A stretch of DNA of 64,000 nt. Origin: Anaerocolumna sp. AGMB13020 (lineage in GTDB: Bacteria > Bacillota > Clostridia > Lachnospirales > Lachnospiraceae). A model generated the notes under the pieces. The model had not been told where the DNA came from, did no database searches, and saw only the letters and a program-made list of their open reading frames with translations. Below are positions 28,626 through 40,768 of the stretch, one piece after another. Location: positions 3,785,001 to 3,849,000 of the forward strand of contig NZ_CP136910.1 in NCBI RefSeq assembly GCF_033100115.1. The letters run 5' to 3'. The position numbers were made by a program, and so were the translations under genes. The number at the start of each line of letters is the position of its first letter. The stretch's first letter is position 1.

Positions 28626-31250
28626 ATGGCAAAATGGGTATATTTGTTCAAAGAAGGTAAAGCGGATATGAAGAATCTGCTTGGTGGTAAAGGTGCTAAC
28701 TTAGCCGAAATGACCAATTTAGGTCTTCCCATCCCTCAGGGCTTTATTGTAACAACAGAAGCTTGTACCGACTATTATAAGAGCGGTAAGAAAATAACTG
28801 ATGAAATCAAAGGACAGATCTTTGATTCACTTAAGATTTTAGAAGCAGAGCAGGGAAAGAAATTCGGAGATACTGAGAATCCTTTATTAGTTTCAGTACG
28901 TTCCGGTGCCAGAGCTTCCATGCCTGGTATGATGGATACAATCCTTAACTTAGGTTTAACAGATGCAGCGGTAGAAGGTTTCGCAGCAAAAACTGGTAAC
29001 CCTAGATTTGCTTATGACTCATACAGAAGATTTATCCAGATGTTCTCTGATGTAGTTATGGAAATCAGCAAAGCAAAATTCGAAAGAGTTTTAGATGAAA
29101 TCAAAGAGAAGAAAGGTGTTCATTATGACACTGATCTTACTGCTGAAGATTTAAAAGAAGTTATCACTGCATTTAAAGCATTATATAAAGCAGAAAAAGG
29201 TACAGATTTCCCTCAGAATCCCGCTGATCAGTTAATCGAAGCTGTAACAGCTGTATTCCGTTCATGGGACAACCCTCGTGCTATCTACTATAGAAGAATG
29301 AATGATATCCCTGGAGATTGGGGTACAGCCGTTAACGTTCAGGCCATGGTATTTGGTAATATGGGCGAGACATCCGGTACAGGTGTTGCTTTCACACGTA
29401 ACCCTTCCACTGGTGAAGCTAAGATCTACGGTGAGTACTTAATCAACGCTCAGGGTGAAGACGTAGTTGCTGGTATCAGAACTCCTCTGCCTATCACAAG
29501 ACTGGAAGAGGATATGCCAGAAGTATTTACAGAGTTCATGAGAATTGCTAACCTGCTTGAGAACCACTACAAAGATATGCAGGATATGGAGTTCACAATC
29601 GAAGATAAGACATTATACTTCTTACAGACACGTAACGGTAAGAGAACAGCTCCTGCTGCTCTTCAGATCGCTTGCGATTTAGTAGATGAAGGAAAGATCA
29701 CAAAGGAGCAGGCTATCGCAAGAATCGAAGCAAAATCCTTAGATCAGTTATTACATCCCGGATTTGATGTTGCTGCATTAAAGGCAGCTAAACCTGTTGG
29801 AAAAGCTCTTCCTGCTTCTCCTGGTGCTGCTGCTGGTAAAGTATACTTTACTGCTGATGATGCAAAGAAGAACCATGAAAAAGGTGAAAGAGTTATCCTT
29901 GTTCGTCTTGAGACATCACCTGAAGATATCGAAGGTATGCATGCAGCTGAAGGTATCTTAACTGTACGTGGTGGTATGACATCTCACGCAGCCGTAGTTG
30001 CTCGTGGTATGGGAACTGCTTGCGTTTCTGGTTGTGGTGAAATCGTAATTGATGAAGAAGCTAAGTACTTTACAATTGCTGGACAGACAGTAAAAGAGGG
30101 AGATTACATCTCACTTGACGGTTCAACCGGTAATATCTACATCGGAGATATCCCTACAGTAGAAGCTGCTATCAGTGGTAACTTCGACAGAATCATGACA
30201 TGGGCTGATGAAATCAGAACATTAAAAGTTAGAACAAATGCAGACACACCTGCTGATGCAGCTAACGCTGTTAAGTTTGGTGCTGAAGGTATCGGTCTTT
30301 GCCGTACAGAGCATATGTTCTTTGAAGGTGAAAGAATCCACAAGATTAGAAAGATGATCCTTTCTAAGACTGTTGAAGCAAGAGAAGAAGCTCTTAACCA
30401 GTTAATACCTTTCCAGAAAGGTGATTTCAAGGGCTTATATGAAGTTATGGAAGGAAGACCTGTTACTATCCGTTTCTTAGATCCTCCGTTACATGAGTTC
30501 GTACCTACAGAAGAAGATGATATCGTTGCATTAGCAAAAGATATGGGACTTTCTGTTGAAGAAGTTAAAGCTACTTGTGATTCCTTACACGAGTTCAACC
30601 CTATGATGGGACACAGAGGTTGCCGTCTTGCCGTAACATATCCTGAGATTGCTAAGATGCAGACAAGAGCAGTTATGGAAGCAGCTATCGAAGTTAAGAA
30701 CGAAAAAGGATTTGATATCATTCCTGAAATCATGATTCCTTTAGTAGGCGAGAAGAGAGAGTTAAAATTCGTTAAAGATATCGTAGTTGAGACTGCTGAA
30801 GCTGTTAAGGCTGAAAAAGGCTCTGACATCGAATACCACATCGGTACAATGATCGAGATTCCTCGCGCAGCATTACTTGCTAACGAGATCGCTGAAGAAG
30901 CTGAGTTCTTCTCCTTCGGTACGAACGATTTAACACAGATGACTTTCGGATTCTCTCGTGATGATGCTGGTAAGTTCTTAGATTCTTACTACACCAACAA
31001 GATTTTCGAATCTGATCCTTTCGCAAGACTTGATCAGGAAGGTGTTGGCCAGTTAGTTAAAATGGCATCCGAAAAAGGTCGTGCTACAAGACCTAACATC
31101 AAGCTTGGTATCTGTGGAGAGCACGGTGGAGATCCTTCAACAGTTGAATTCTGCCACAATGTAGGACTTAACTATGTATCCTGCTCACCTTTCCGTGTGC
31201 CTATTGCAAGACTTGCAGCAGCACAGGCAGTATTAAACGCTAAAAAATAA
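28626..31250 (+). CDS. ppdK: Pyruvate, phosphate dikinase
   Basis: The 874-residue enzyme interconverts PEP, AMP and PPi with pyruvate, ATP and Pi, and works in glycolysis in many clostridia. The order is nucleotide-binding domain (LLGGKGANLAEMTNLGLPIPQGF, then SVRSGARASMPGMMDTILNLG), the phosphohistidine domain with GGMTSHAAVVARG (catalytic His454), then the PEP-binding barrel with LCRTEHMFF, GTNDLTQMTFGFSRDD and ICGEHGGD. Codon use is more uniform than in neighbours, as expected for a very highly expressed gene. TTAGGAGG precedes the ATG. It is a single gene with a strong terminator. Confidence 0.97.
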   Translation: MAKWVYLFKEGKADMKNLLGGKGANLAEMTNLGLPIPQGFIVTTEACTDYYKSGKKITDEIKGQIFDSLKILEAEQGKKFGDTENPLLVSVRSGARASMPGMMDTILNLGLTDAAVEGFAAKTGNPRFAYDSYRRFIQMFSDVVMEISKAKFERVLDEIKEKKGVHYDTDLTAEDLKEVITAFKALYKAEKGTDFPQNPADQLIEAVTAVFRSWDNPRAIYYRRMNDIPGDWGTAVNVQAMVFGNMGETSGTGVAFTRNPSTGEAKIYGEYLINAQGEDVVAGIRTPLPITRLEEDMPEVFTEFMRIANLLENHYKDMQDMEFTIEDKTLYFLQTRNGKRTAPAALQIACDLVDEGKITKEQAIARIEAKSLDQLLHPGFDVAALKAAKPVGKALPASPGAAAGKVYFTADDAKKNHEKGERVILVRLETSPEDIEGMHAAEGILTVRGGMTSHAAVVARGMGTACVSGCGEIVIDEEAKYFTIAGQTVKEGDYISLDGSTGNIYIGDIPTVEAAISGNFDRIMTWADEIRTLKVRTNADTPADAANAVKFGAEGIGLCRTEHMFFEGERIHKIRKMILSKTVEAREEALNQLIPFQKGDFKGLYEVMEGRPVTIRFLDPPLHEFVPTEEDDIVALAKDMGLSVEEVKATCDSLHEFNPMMGHRGCRLAVTYPEIAKMQTRAVMEAAIEVKNEKGFDIIPEIMIPLVGEKRELKFVKDIVVETAEAVKAEKGSDIEYHIGTMIEIPRAALLANEIAEEAEFFSFGTNDLTQMTFGFSRDDAGKFLDSYYTNKIFESDPFARLDQEGVGQLVKMASEKGRATRPNIKLGICGEHGGDPSTVEFCHNVGLNYVSCSPFRVPIARLAAAQAVLNAKK

Positions 31251-31315
31251 TAAATCTTTGATGTTAAGCGGTCTGGCTTAAGACGGACAGAACTTAATGA
31301 GTAAAGATTAATAGA

Positions 31316-31350
31316 GCACCCTATCATGTTAAAGTGGTAGGGTGCTTTTT
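31316..31350 (+). terminator. Terminator of ppdK
   Basis: GCACCCTATCA (31316-31326) and TGGTAGGGTGC (31335-31345) form an 11-bp stem followed by TTTTT. Confidence 0.9.
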
Positions 31351-31531
31351 GCTAGTGTCTTTGATTCGATATGATTTTATTAATACTTGTGGTATTATAT
31401 GATAAAGTACTAATGGAAAGGATTAACATTAATAATATGTCTAATACCGTTCGCTATTTATGGTAAAGACTTTTTTGATATTTTTACCTATACTTTCTGT
31501 GTAGAAAAGGAAAAAGAGAGGTAATATAGAA

Positions 31532-32038
31532 ATGGACTTAGTAAAAATCGGTAGATTTATTTCTGAACTCCGTCGTGAGAATAAAATTACACAGGAGGAA
31601 TTGGGAGAAAAAATTGGTGTGACTAATAAAACGATATCACGTTGGGAAAATGGGAATTATTTACCTAGCGTTGAAATGCTTCAACTCTTAAGTAATGAAT
31701 TTTCAGTTAGTATTAATGAATTGCTTTGCGGAGAGAGACTCAATGATAACAGTTTTCGCCAAAGAGCAGATGATACTATTGTTAATGTTTTGAAAAGCAG
31801 TACATTTTCCTTGAAAGAACGATGTGATTTTTGGAAAAAGAAGTGGATGAAGGAACACAAGAGCTTGATAATACTATTTGCATTCATGTTTCTGACTTTA
31901 TGGGGTTTAGGAGTATATATTAATAAACCAATATTATCAGGATTATCTATTGTTGTTGCATTTGTCGTTTACCTTAAGACAAGAAATCAAATGATGGCCT
32001 ATATAGAAAATCATGCTTATGATGGCCATGGTCAATAA
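31532..32038 (+). CDS. XRE-family regulator with C-terminal membrane segments
   Basis: The 168-residue protein has an N-terminal helix-turn-helix domain (about residues 5-60) with KITQEELGEKIGVTNKTISRWENGNYLPSVEMLQLLS, the typical XRE pattern, then a linker and two hydrophobic segments (about 112-128 and 131-147). The architecture suggests a membrane-tethered DNA-binding regulator. GAGAGG precedes the ATG. Its target is unknown; the broken DUF3781 gene lies 71 bases downstream. Confidence 0.85.
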   Translation: MDLVKIGRFISELRRENKITQEELGEKIGVTNKTISRWENGNYLPSVEMLQLLSNEFSVSINELLCGERLNDNSFRQRADDTIVNVLKSSTFSLKERCDFWKKKWMKEHKSLIILFAFMFLTLWGLGVYINKPILSGLSIVVAFVVYLKTRNQMMAYIENHAYDGHGQ

Positions 32039-32109
32039 TTTTGTTTACTCTTTTGGTGATTACGAGTGTGTTTGGCTTAAGGCAAACAGAATGTAGAGAG
32101 GTTAAGAAA

Positions 32110-32367
32110 ATGGAACTTAGAAGTCAAAGCGAGCTTATTTTAAACTTGGATAGGTTACATACTACTGAATTAGGTGTCATGAGAATTACGAGAAATCTAT
32201 CTTTAGAGGTCGAGGATGTAGTAACTTGGTGCAGAGAGAAGATATAAAGTGTTGATGCTTCTATAATTAGAAAACGAAAGAACTGGTATATAAATATTGA
32301 TAATTGTGAAATAACGGTAAATGCATATAGTTATACTATAATTACAGCGCATAAGGCTCACATGTAA
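32110..32367 (+). pseudogene. DUF3781 family gene interrupted by an in-frame stop
   Basis: The frame reads through a family-like N-terminus (LILNLDRLHTTELGVMRITRNLSLEVEDVVTWCREKI), meets TAA at 32245-32247, and continues in the same frame with RKRKNWYINIDNCEITVNAYSYTIITAHK to TAA at 32365. Together the two parts make about 84 residues, the usual DUF3781 length, and the second part is the family's conserved ending. AGAGAGG precedes the ATG. The gene is therefore probably inactivated by a nonsense mutation. The first 45 residues may still be translated. Confidence 0.75.
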
Positions 32368-32492
32368 TCAATGGAATTACTGGCTGATATATTCTCTTGC
32401 AGGGAACGAATAGCTAATATAACTTTTGCAAGTCATGTGAAGATATAAAATCTTTCTTTTTGTATACTAAATATGAAAGGAGGCGATACGAC

Positions 32493-33392
32493 TTGTATGA
32501 ATGGATATATGCAATTCAAAAAATGATTGATTGGATTGATGATAATGCGATAAATAATCCTTCACTTAGTGAGATTTCTAGGCAAATAGGATATTCACCT
32601 TTCTATTGTTCAACACAATTTCATCGGATTGCAGGAATGACATTAAAAAGTTATATGGCAAAACGGCGTTTATGTAAAGCCACACTTGCTATACGAGATT
32701 CTTGTGATGGAATCACTGATATTGCATTAGATTATGGATTCTCATCACAAACAGCTCTGACGAGAGCGTTTAAGGATGCATACGGATGTACACCGGCTGC
32801 CTACCGAAAAAATCCTATTCCAATTCCGATATCTATGAAAAAAATCGTGATTACCCCTTCTTATTATATTGAAAAAGGAGATTTGACAATGGAGAATTTG
32901 GTTTTACCTTCCTATCGAATTGAGTATATTCCTGCTCATAAATATCTAGGAGTGTATAAGCGGTCAACTACGAAAAATGGTGCGATATGGCCAGGACATG
33001 ATTGTGATCTATTAACAGGAATTGTATCGAGTATTAGTGATACATATACACATCCAGTAGTAACCGGACATACAGCAGGTTGGATATGGAGCAATCGTGA
33101 AAGAAATTACTTTTATGGCCTTGGAGTAAATGTTGATTATAATGGAGATATACCTGAAGGTTTCGAGTTACGAGGTGAATTTCCTGGAAGTTATTATATT
33201 GTATTCAGTCATCCGCCATTTAACTATTTATCTGCGAATGAAGAAGTTATGAGAAGGGTTGAGAAGCTTGCATGGAGTTTTGACCCAGAGGTTTTAGGCT
33301 ATGAATGGAATGAGGAGGTATGTCAAGATTATCAGCGCCATTATCCGGAAGGGTTGGGATATCAAATTTTAAGACCGGTAAAGAAGATTTAA
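32493..33392 (+). CDS. AraC-family regulator with GyrI-like effector domain
   Basis: The 299-residue protein has two AraC helix-turn-helix units at about residues 15-100 (LSEISRQIGYSPFYCSTQFHRIAG, then ITDIALDYGFSSQTALTRAFKDAYGCTPAAYRK), followed by a Rob/GyrI-like ligand-binding domain (about 130-299). Relatives such as Rob, BmrR and TipAL respond to small lipophilic or drug-like ligands through this domain. The start is TTG at 32493, with AGGAGG 9 bases upstream; a TTG 11 codons earlier is less likely. It has no clear operon partner, and its target is unknown. Confidence 0.85.
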   Translation: MYEWIYAIQKMIDWIDDNAINNPSLSEISRQIGYSPFYCSTQFHRIAGMTLKSYMAKRRLCKATLAIRDSCDGITDIALDYGFSSQTALTRAFKDAYGCTPAAYRKNPIPIPISMKKIVITPSYYIEKGDLTMENLVLPSYRIEYIPAHKYLGVYKRSTTKNGAIWPGHDCDLLTGIVSSISDTYTHPVVTGHTAGWIWSNRERNYFYGLGVNVDYNGDIPEGFELRGEFPGSYYIVFSHPPFNYLSANEEVMRRVEKLAWSFDPEVLGYEWNEEVCQDYQRHYPEGLGYQILRPVKKI

Positions 33393-33469
33393 TACATATA
33401 AGATAATGATACTAGAACATTAGTTTATATGTAATATCTGGGTATATGAGCTGTTATTCATATGTATTA

Positions 33470-33661
33470 AAACGGGTACTTTCGATGAGGTCTGTTCAAG
33501 GCTGCTTCAACAACCCTAGGGCTTATGCCTGAAACTGCTGAAAATAAGAAGTACCATACGGATACGAATAAAGTGAAGGGTTGGTAAGATATAGTCTTAG
33601 TTATTACTTTTTATAATAGTCTGTTCAGAACGGGAAGCGAAGCTATTCGCTTCTCGTTTTT
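33470..33661 (+). ncRNA. Candidate structured RNA with pseudoknot and terminator
   Basis: In this non-coding gap GGTACTT (33475-33481) pairs with AAGTACC (33549-33555). Inside that stem CAACCC (33511-33516) is complementary to GGGTTG (33578-33583), which lies outside it, so the pair crosses and makes a pseudoknot. A small hairpin around AGGGCTTATGCCT sits next to it. The segment ends in a strong terminator at 33630-33661. The size (about 190 bases) and own terminator suggest an independent small RNA, possibly of the raiA class or a group I intron relic; I cannot confirm either. Confidence 0.5.
33630..33661 (+). terminator. Terminator ending the structured intergenic segment
   Basis: ACGGGAAGCGA (33630-33640) and TCGCTTCTCGT (33647-33657) pair with one G-T wobble, followed by TTTTGG. 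Confidence 0.85.
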
Positions 33662-33735
33662 GGCGTTGGCATTTAAATATATCTTCCTAGAATTCTTATA
33701 TTTCAAGAAGCGATTCGATAGATTATAGAGATTAG

Positions 33736-34557
33736 CTATAATCCTCTAAATTGTGTTGGAGTAACCATCTCATATTTTTTGAAGATAGCACAAAAGTAAC
33801 TACAATCGCTAAATCCTACCTTATGTGCGATATCGTTAACCGACATTGTATAATCAGATAACATTTTTTTGGCATTTTGTATCCTTTTCATTGTAATATA
33901 TTGAAAGGGTCTAAGTCCCAGATGTTTTTTGAATAACTTACATAAATACTGAGGAGTTATATTCGCAAGATCAGAAAGCTCCTCCAAGGTCATATCCTGA
34001 TTATAATGTTCATCAATATAAAGCCTGATTAAATTAATGATACGATTTCCTTCTGAGGATTCATCTTCCTGTTTCGCATGTATCATAGTATACAAATCTA
34101 CAAGTAGCTCATATAAAACGCTAGAAGCAATAAATTTTCCGGAAATATTATCTGATTTTAAGGACACATATATTTTTTTAAAGGAAGCTTCCATTTTATC
34201 AATATTACTAATATTACCAAGTGCCCCAACCTGGTTACTGTCAAATTTAAGCTCAGTTAAAATATCATCAATTTGATCTCCGGAAAAGGAAATCCATCTA
34301 ACCTCCCATTTATCTGAATTTCCATAATATTCATGAGGGGAATTCGCCATTAAATAAAAGAATGACCCTTTTTTAATGATATAGGTCTTATCATTGACCC
34401 TTAAGGTGCCTTCCCCGCTTTTACAAATAAAAATCTGATGAAGGGGATATCCATCTTTTCTTTGCATGTGTGGTTGATTATCCTCATAACCTATGCCCAT
34501 AACTATAATTGGAAGGCGGCTGATAGGAGGATTGATGGGATAAATAATTTTGCTCAT
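33736..34557 (-). CDS. AraC-family regulator with cupin sensor, divergent from lacZ
   Basis: The 273-residue protein has an N-terminal cupin (about residues 15-95) with HQIFICKSGEGTLRVNDKTYIIKKGSFF, and a C-terminal AraC domain with two helix-turn-helix units (LEELSDLANITPQYLCKLFKKHLGLRPFQYI and VNDIAHKVGFSDCSYFCAIFKKYEMVTPTQFR). Regulators of this build bind a sugar and activate a neighbouring sugar operon. It is divergent from lacZ with about 140 bases between starts, so it probably controls lacZ. I chose ATG 34557, with GGTGA 6 bases upstream, over the ATG seven codons earlier. Confidence 0.88.
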   Translation of the reverse strand: MSKIIYPINPPISRLPIIVMGIGYEDNQPHMQRKDGYPLHQIFICKSGEGTLRVNDKTYIIKKGSFFYLMANSPHEYYGNSDKWEVRWISFSGDQIDDILTELKFDSNQVGALGNISNIDKMEASFKKIYVSLKSDNISGKFIASSVLYELLVDLYTMIHAKQEDESSEGNRIINLIRLYIDEHYNQDMTLEELSDLANITPQYLCKLFKKHLGLRPFQYITMKRIQNAKKMLSDYTMSVNDIAHKVGFSDCSYFCAIFKKYEMVTPTQFRGL

Positions 34558-34590
34558 CTTGGTCACCTGTTGTTTCATATACTTATATAG

Positions 34591-37698
<3,108 letters not shown>

Positions 37699-37789
37699 TT
37701 AGGAGTATTACTTTTTCCGAAAGGAGAAAGTAGAAGCAACTTAGATGGAATCAAGAGGAATCGTTAAGTCAGCTACCTGTCATAAAAAA

Positions 37790-37834
37790 GAATTCCATAC
37801 CAATCTATAATAGATTGATACGGAATTCTTTTTA
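37790..37834 (+). terminator. Terminator after lacZ
   Basis: AGAATTCCATACCAATCTA (37790-37808) and TAGATTGATACGGAATTCT (37811-37829) form a long stem with few mismatches, then TTTT. It also faces the end of the DUF624 gene and may work in both directions. Confidence 0.85.
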
Positions 37835-37888
37835 TTTGGGTGAAAGGAATTGAAAAAAATATAGGGGGTATACTTTCTCAATGCTGCT

Positions 37889-38521
37889 TTAGTGGATGTT
37901 AGCTTGGAGAGCGGTATCAGCCTCATACTTCTTAAATACTCTTTGCAAAATATAAGAATTGCAAGATATAATAAAACAGAAACCGACAAATAACATAAAA
38001 ATCTGACTGGGTGGAAAGTAATATAGTGTAGCAAGTACCAATATATGGATAACAACTAGCATAAGGGTATCAACTGGGTTCGTCAGAGCTATATAAAAAG
38101 CATTTTTAATTGTCTGCAAAAAAGCATTCTTAAATCTGGCCATTAACGGAAAAACATAGATAAAGGTACAGGCAACAGCCAGCAGCATGATATAGACAAG
38201 CACGGTAATAATATTAGCAAGGATACCTTCCATCGCATTCCAAAACCCAACATTGAATAAAAGTAATAAAACGATTATCCCGAAAGAAAGGAAGGTCAGA
38301 AATGACTGTAAAAACATCTCTTTAAAATGCTGAAAGTACTTTCGCATCAGATATCCGTATTCCCCTCTGGTTTCTCTCATTATGACTTGATAAAGTGCAG
38401 CAAGTGCCGGGCCAATTGTGACAATAGGTATACAACAAATAATAAAAACAATGTTTAAAGCGATATACTGCGCGGTTGTTGTTAAAAAGTCCATTAGAGG
38501 ACTGCTCAAGTTAAATTTCAT
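37889..38521 (-). CDS. DUF624/YesL-like membrane protein
   Basis: The 210-residue protein has five to six membrane segments. Features of the YesL/DUF624 family are NIVFIICCIPIVTIGPALAALYQV near residues 23-46 and FPLMARFKN near 122-130. YesL-like genes are typically found next to ABC sugar transporters of the LplB/YtcP type and YesMN regulators, as here, but have no proven function. GAGAGGAAA precedes the ATG. It is divergent from the permease genes. Confidence 0.85.
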   Translation of the reverse strand: MKFNLSSPLMDFLTTTAQYIALNIVFIICCIPIVTIGPALAALYQVIMRETRGEYGYLMRKYFQHFKEMFLQSFLTFLSFGIIVLLLLFNVGFWNAMEGILANIITVLVYIMLLAVACTFIYVFPLMARFKNAFLQTIKNAFYIALTNPVDTLMLVVIHILVLATLYYFPPSQIFMLFVGFCFIISCNSYILQRVFKKYEADTALQANIH

Positions 38522-38805
38522 CTAATTTCCTCTCAGATAAGTTAATTACGATAAGCGAATAAATATTATGGTAGTTTTCAAAATAGTGTTTAATAATACA
38601 TAAATTTTATGTTAAACAGATACATAAAACTACTCTAAAAAATAGAGATGGATTACATTAATTTATAGATATTACACAAAAATTAGCCATTATCACAAAT
38701 AATTATGTGAATTAACATAGGATTTCTGATGTATTAACCTTAGGTTTTTTCTTATAAAATAATGAGAGCAAGAGAGAACCGATTTTGAAAGGGGCAGGAC
38801 CTAAG

Positions 38806-39768
38806 ATGGCTATAAAAATGAAACAGAACAATGTAGCGGCAAATAAAAATACATATAAGAAAAGAAAAAATAATATAGAAGGCAAGAAGATGTTCTTGCT
38901 TATACTTCCTTTTCTTATCTTGTGTTTTATGTTTTCGTATTACCCGTTGCATGGATGGATATATGCGTTCTATGATTATAGAGCTCCACTCAAGTTATCA
39001 CAGACAGAATTTGTTGGTTTTAAGTGGTTTAAGGCATTATATAGTAATCCAACACAGGTAAAACAGATTCTTATTGTACTAAAAAATACATTTGCAATGA
39101 GCTTTTTGGGACTGGCAACTTCCTTCCTTCCAGTTCTGTTTGCAGTATTTTTAAGTGAAATTAAATGTAAGCGGTTTAAAAATGTGGTACAGACCTTAAC
39201 GACTCTGCCCAATTTCATCAGCTGGACTCTGGTTTATTCGGTAGCCTTTAGTTTGTTTTCCTCAACAGGAATGGTAAACAGTGTATTGCAAAAGTTTGAT
39301 CTTATCAATGCGCCGCTTAAGTTTTTGGACAGCAATGAGCATGTCTGGCTTATGATGATCTTATGGAGTATATGGAAAGGCTTGGGCTGGGGGGCTATTA
39401 TATATCTGGCTGCGATTGCCGGTATTGACCAGGAAATGTTCGAGGCAGCCAGAGTAGATGGGGCTGGCAGATACCACATTATTAAAAATATCACGATTCC
39501 TTCCTTAATGCCTACCTATTTGGTTATGTTAATGTTTACCGTATCCAGCTTTTTATCAAACGGTATGGACCAATATTATGTTTTTCAGAATGCATTCAAC
39601 AAACAGCATATTCAGGTACTTGACTTATATGTCTATAACATTGGTATGACAGGTAAAAGTTTATCATTGGCAACAGCAATTGGTATCCTCAAAAGCTTGG
39701 TAAGTCTGACATTGTTATTCTTTGTTAACTTTGTATCGAAAAAGACCAGAGGCGAAAGCATTATATAG
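38806..39768 (+). CDS. ABC transporter permease, LplB type
   Basis: The 320-residue protein is one of two membrane subunits of a CUT1-class carbohydrate importer. It has a basic N-terminus and six hydrophobic segments, a YYPLHGWIYAFYDYRAP stretch, and the cytoplasmic loop EAARVDGAGRYHIIKNITIPSLMPT (about residues 215-239), the EAA motif that docks the ATPase. I chose ATG 38806, with AGGA about 7 bases upstream; the ORF also opens at a TTG seven codons earlier. It is followed by the second permease (13-base gap) and the binding protein. Confidence 0.92.
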   Translation: MAIKMKQNNVAANKNTYKKRKNNIEGKKMFLLILPFLILCFMFSYYPLHGWIYAFYDYRAPLKLSQTEFVGFKWFKALYSNPTQVKQILIVLKNTFAMSFLGLATSFLPVLFAVFLSEIKCKRFKNVVQTLTTLPNFISWTLVYSVAFSLFSSTGMVNSVLQKFDLINAPLKFLDSNEHVWLMMILWSIWKGLGWGAIIYLAAIAGIDQEMFEAARVDGAGRYHIIKNITIPSLMPTYLVMLMFTVSSFLSNGMDQYYVFQNAFNKQHIQVLDLYVYNIGMTGKSLSLATAIGILKSLVSLTLLFFVNFVSKKTRGESII

Positions 39769-39781
39769 AGAGGGGTACATG

Positions 39782-40705
39782 ATGAAAAATAATAAAAAGC
39801 TTGGGGCTAAAAGAAAACGAACGACAGGTGATGTTCTGTTTAACACCTTTAATTATACTTTTTTTGCTTTGTTCACAATTATATGTTTTTATCCATTTTA
39901 CTATTTGATCATAAATTCAATCAGTTCCAATGAGCTTAGTGCCAATGGCTATATCAATCTTATACCAAAGCAGCTGCATATTCAGAATTATATTGATGTC
40001 TTTCAATTAAGCGGCTTAGCAAATGCGGCATTTATCTCCGTAGCCCGAACTGTAATCGGTACAGCATGTACGGTTATGTCATCCGCTTTTTTAGGATTTA
40101 TGTTTAGTCAGCAGAAATTGTGGTGCAGAAGATTGTGGTACAGAGCAGTAGTAATTACCATGTATTTCAGTGCAGGTTTAATTCCGATGTTTATGACGAT
40201 GAAATCCTTAGGTCTTAACAATAGCTTCTGGGTATATATAATCCCTGCGATTGTACAGCCCTTTAACATCATCATGGTAAAAACCTATGTGGAATCTATC
40301 CCGGCATCACTTCAGGAAGCCGCAGAGGTAGACGGTGCAGGGGTGTTAACTAGATTCTTTAAAATAATACTTCCCACCAGTACACCAATACTAGCCACAA
40401 TAGCGATATGGTCAGCAGTAGGTCAGTGGAATTCCTTCCAGGACACCCTGATATATATAACGGATCAGAAACTTTATTCCTTACAGTATCTGCTATATTC
40501 TTATATCAATCAGGCAAGTTCTTTGGCATTATTGGTGAAGGCATCCGGTAATTTATCAGCTGTTTCCAGTCTTGTCACCATGCAGACACCGACATCGATA
40601 CGAATGACAATCTCCGTAATCGTTGTATTACCGATATTATTCATTTACCCGATGTTCCAGAAATATTTCGTAAAAGGTATTATGATTGGAGCAGTGAAAG
40701 GTTAA
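39782..40705 (+). CDS. ABC transporter permease, YtcP type
   Basis: The 307-residue protein has six membrane segments and the EAA loop EAAEVDGAGVLTRFFKIILP (about residues 180-199). YtcP/LplC-type permeases pair with LplB-type ones in oligosaccharide importers. AGAGAGGGG precedes two consecutive ATGs; I chose the second (39782), 6 bases from the site, though 39779 is possible. It lies 13 bases after the first permease, so the two are one operon. Confidence 0.92.
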   Translation: MKNNKKLGAKRKRTTGDVLFNTFNYTFFALFTIICFYPFYYLIINSISSNELSANGYINLIPKQLHIQNYIDVFQLSGLANAAFISVARTVIGTACTVMSSAFLGFMFSQQKLWCRRLWYRAVVITMYFSAGLIPMFMTMKSLGLNNSFWVYIIPAIVQPFNIIMVKTYVESIPASLQEAAEVDGAGVLTRFFKIILPTSTPILATIAIWSAVGQWNSFQDTLIYITDQKLYSLQYLLYSYINQASSLALLVKASGNLSAVSSLVTMQTPTSIRMTISVIVVLPILFIYPMFQKYFVKGIMIGAVKG

Positions 40706-40768
40706 AGGGAAATTTTTTATTCAATAATTTAAATAAAAAATTTAAAAAGGAGAAGAGGAGGATTTACA

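Noticed and set aside
30137..30841. Long antisense ORF within ppdK
   Set aside because: It arises from the strongly biased codon use of ppdK; the protein is Ser/Ile-rich without recognisable domains.
32245..32247. Recoded stop (selenocysteine or pyrrolysine) in the DUF3781 frame
   Set aside because: The codon is TAA, not TGA or TAG, and no recoding element is seen.
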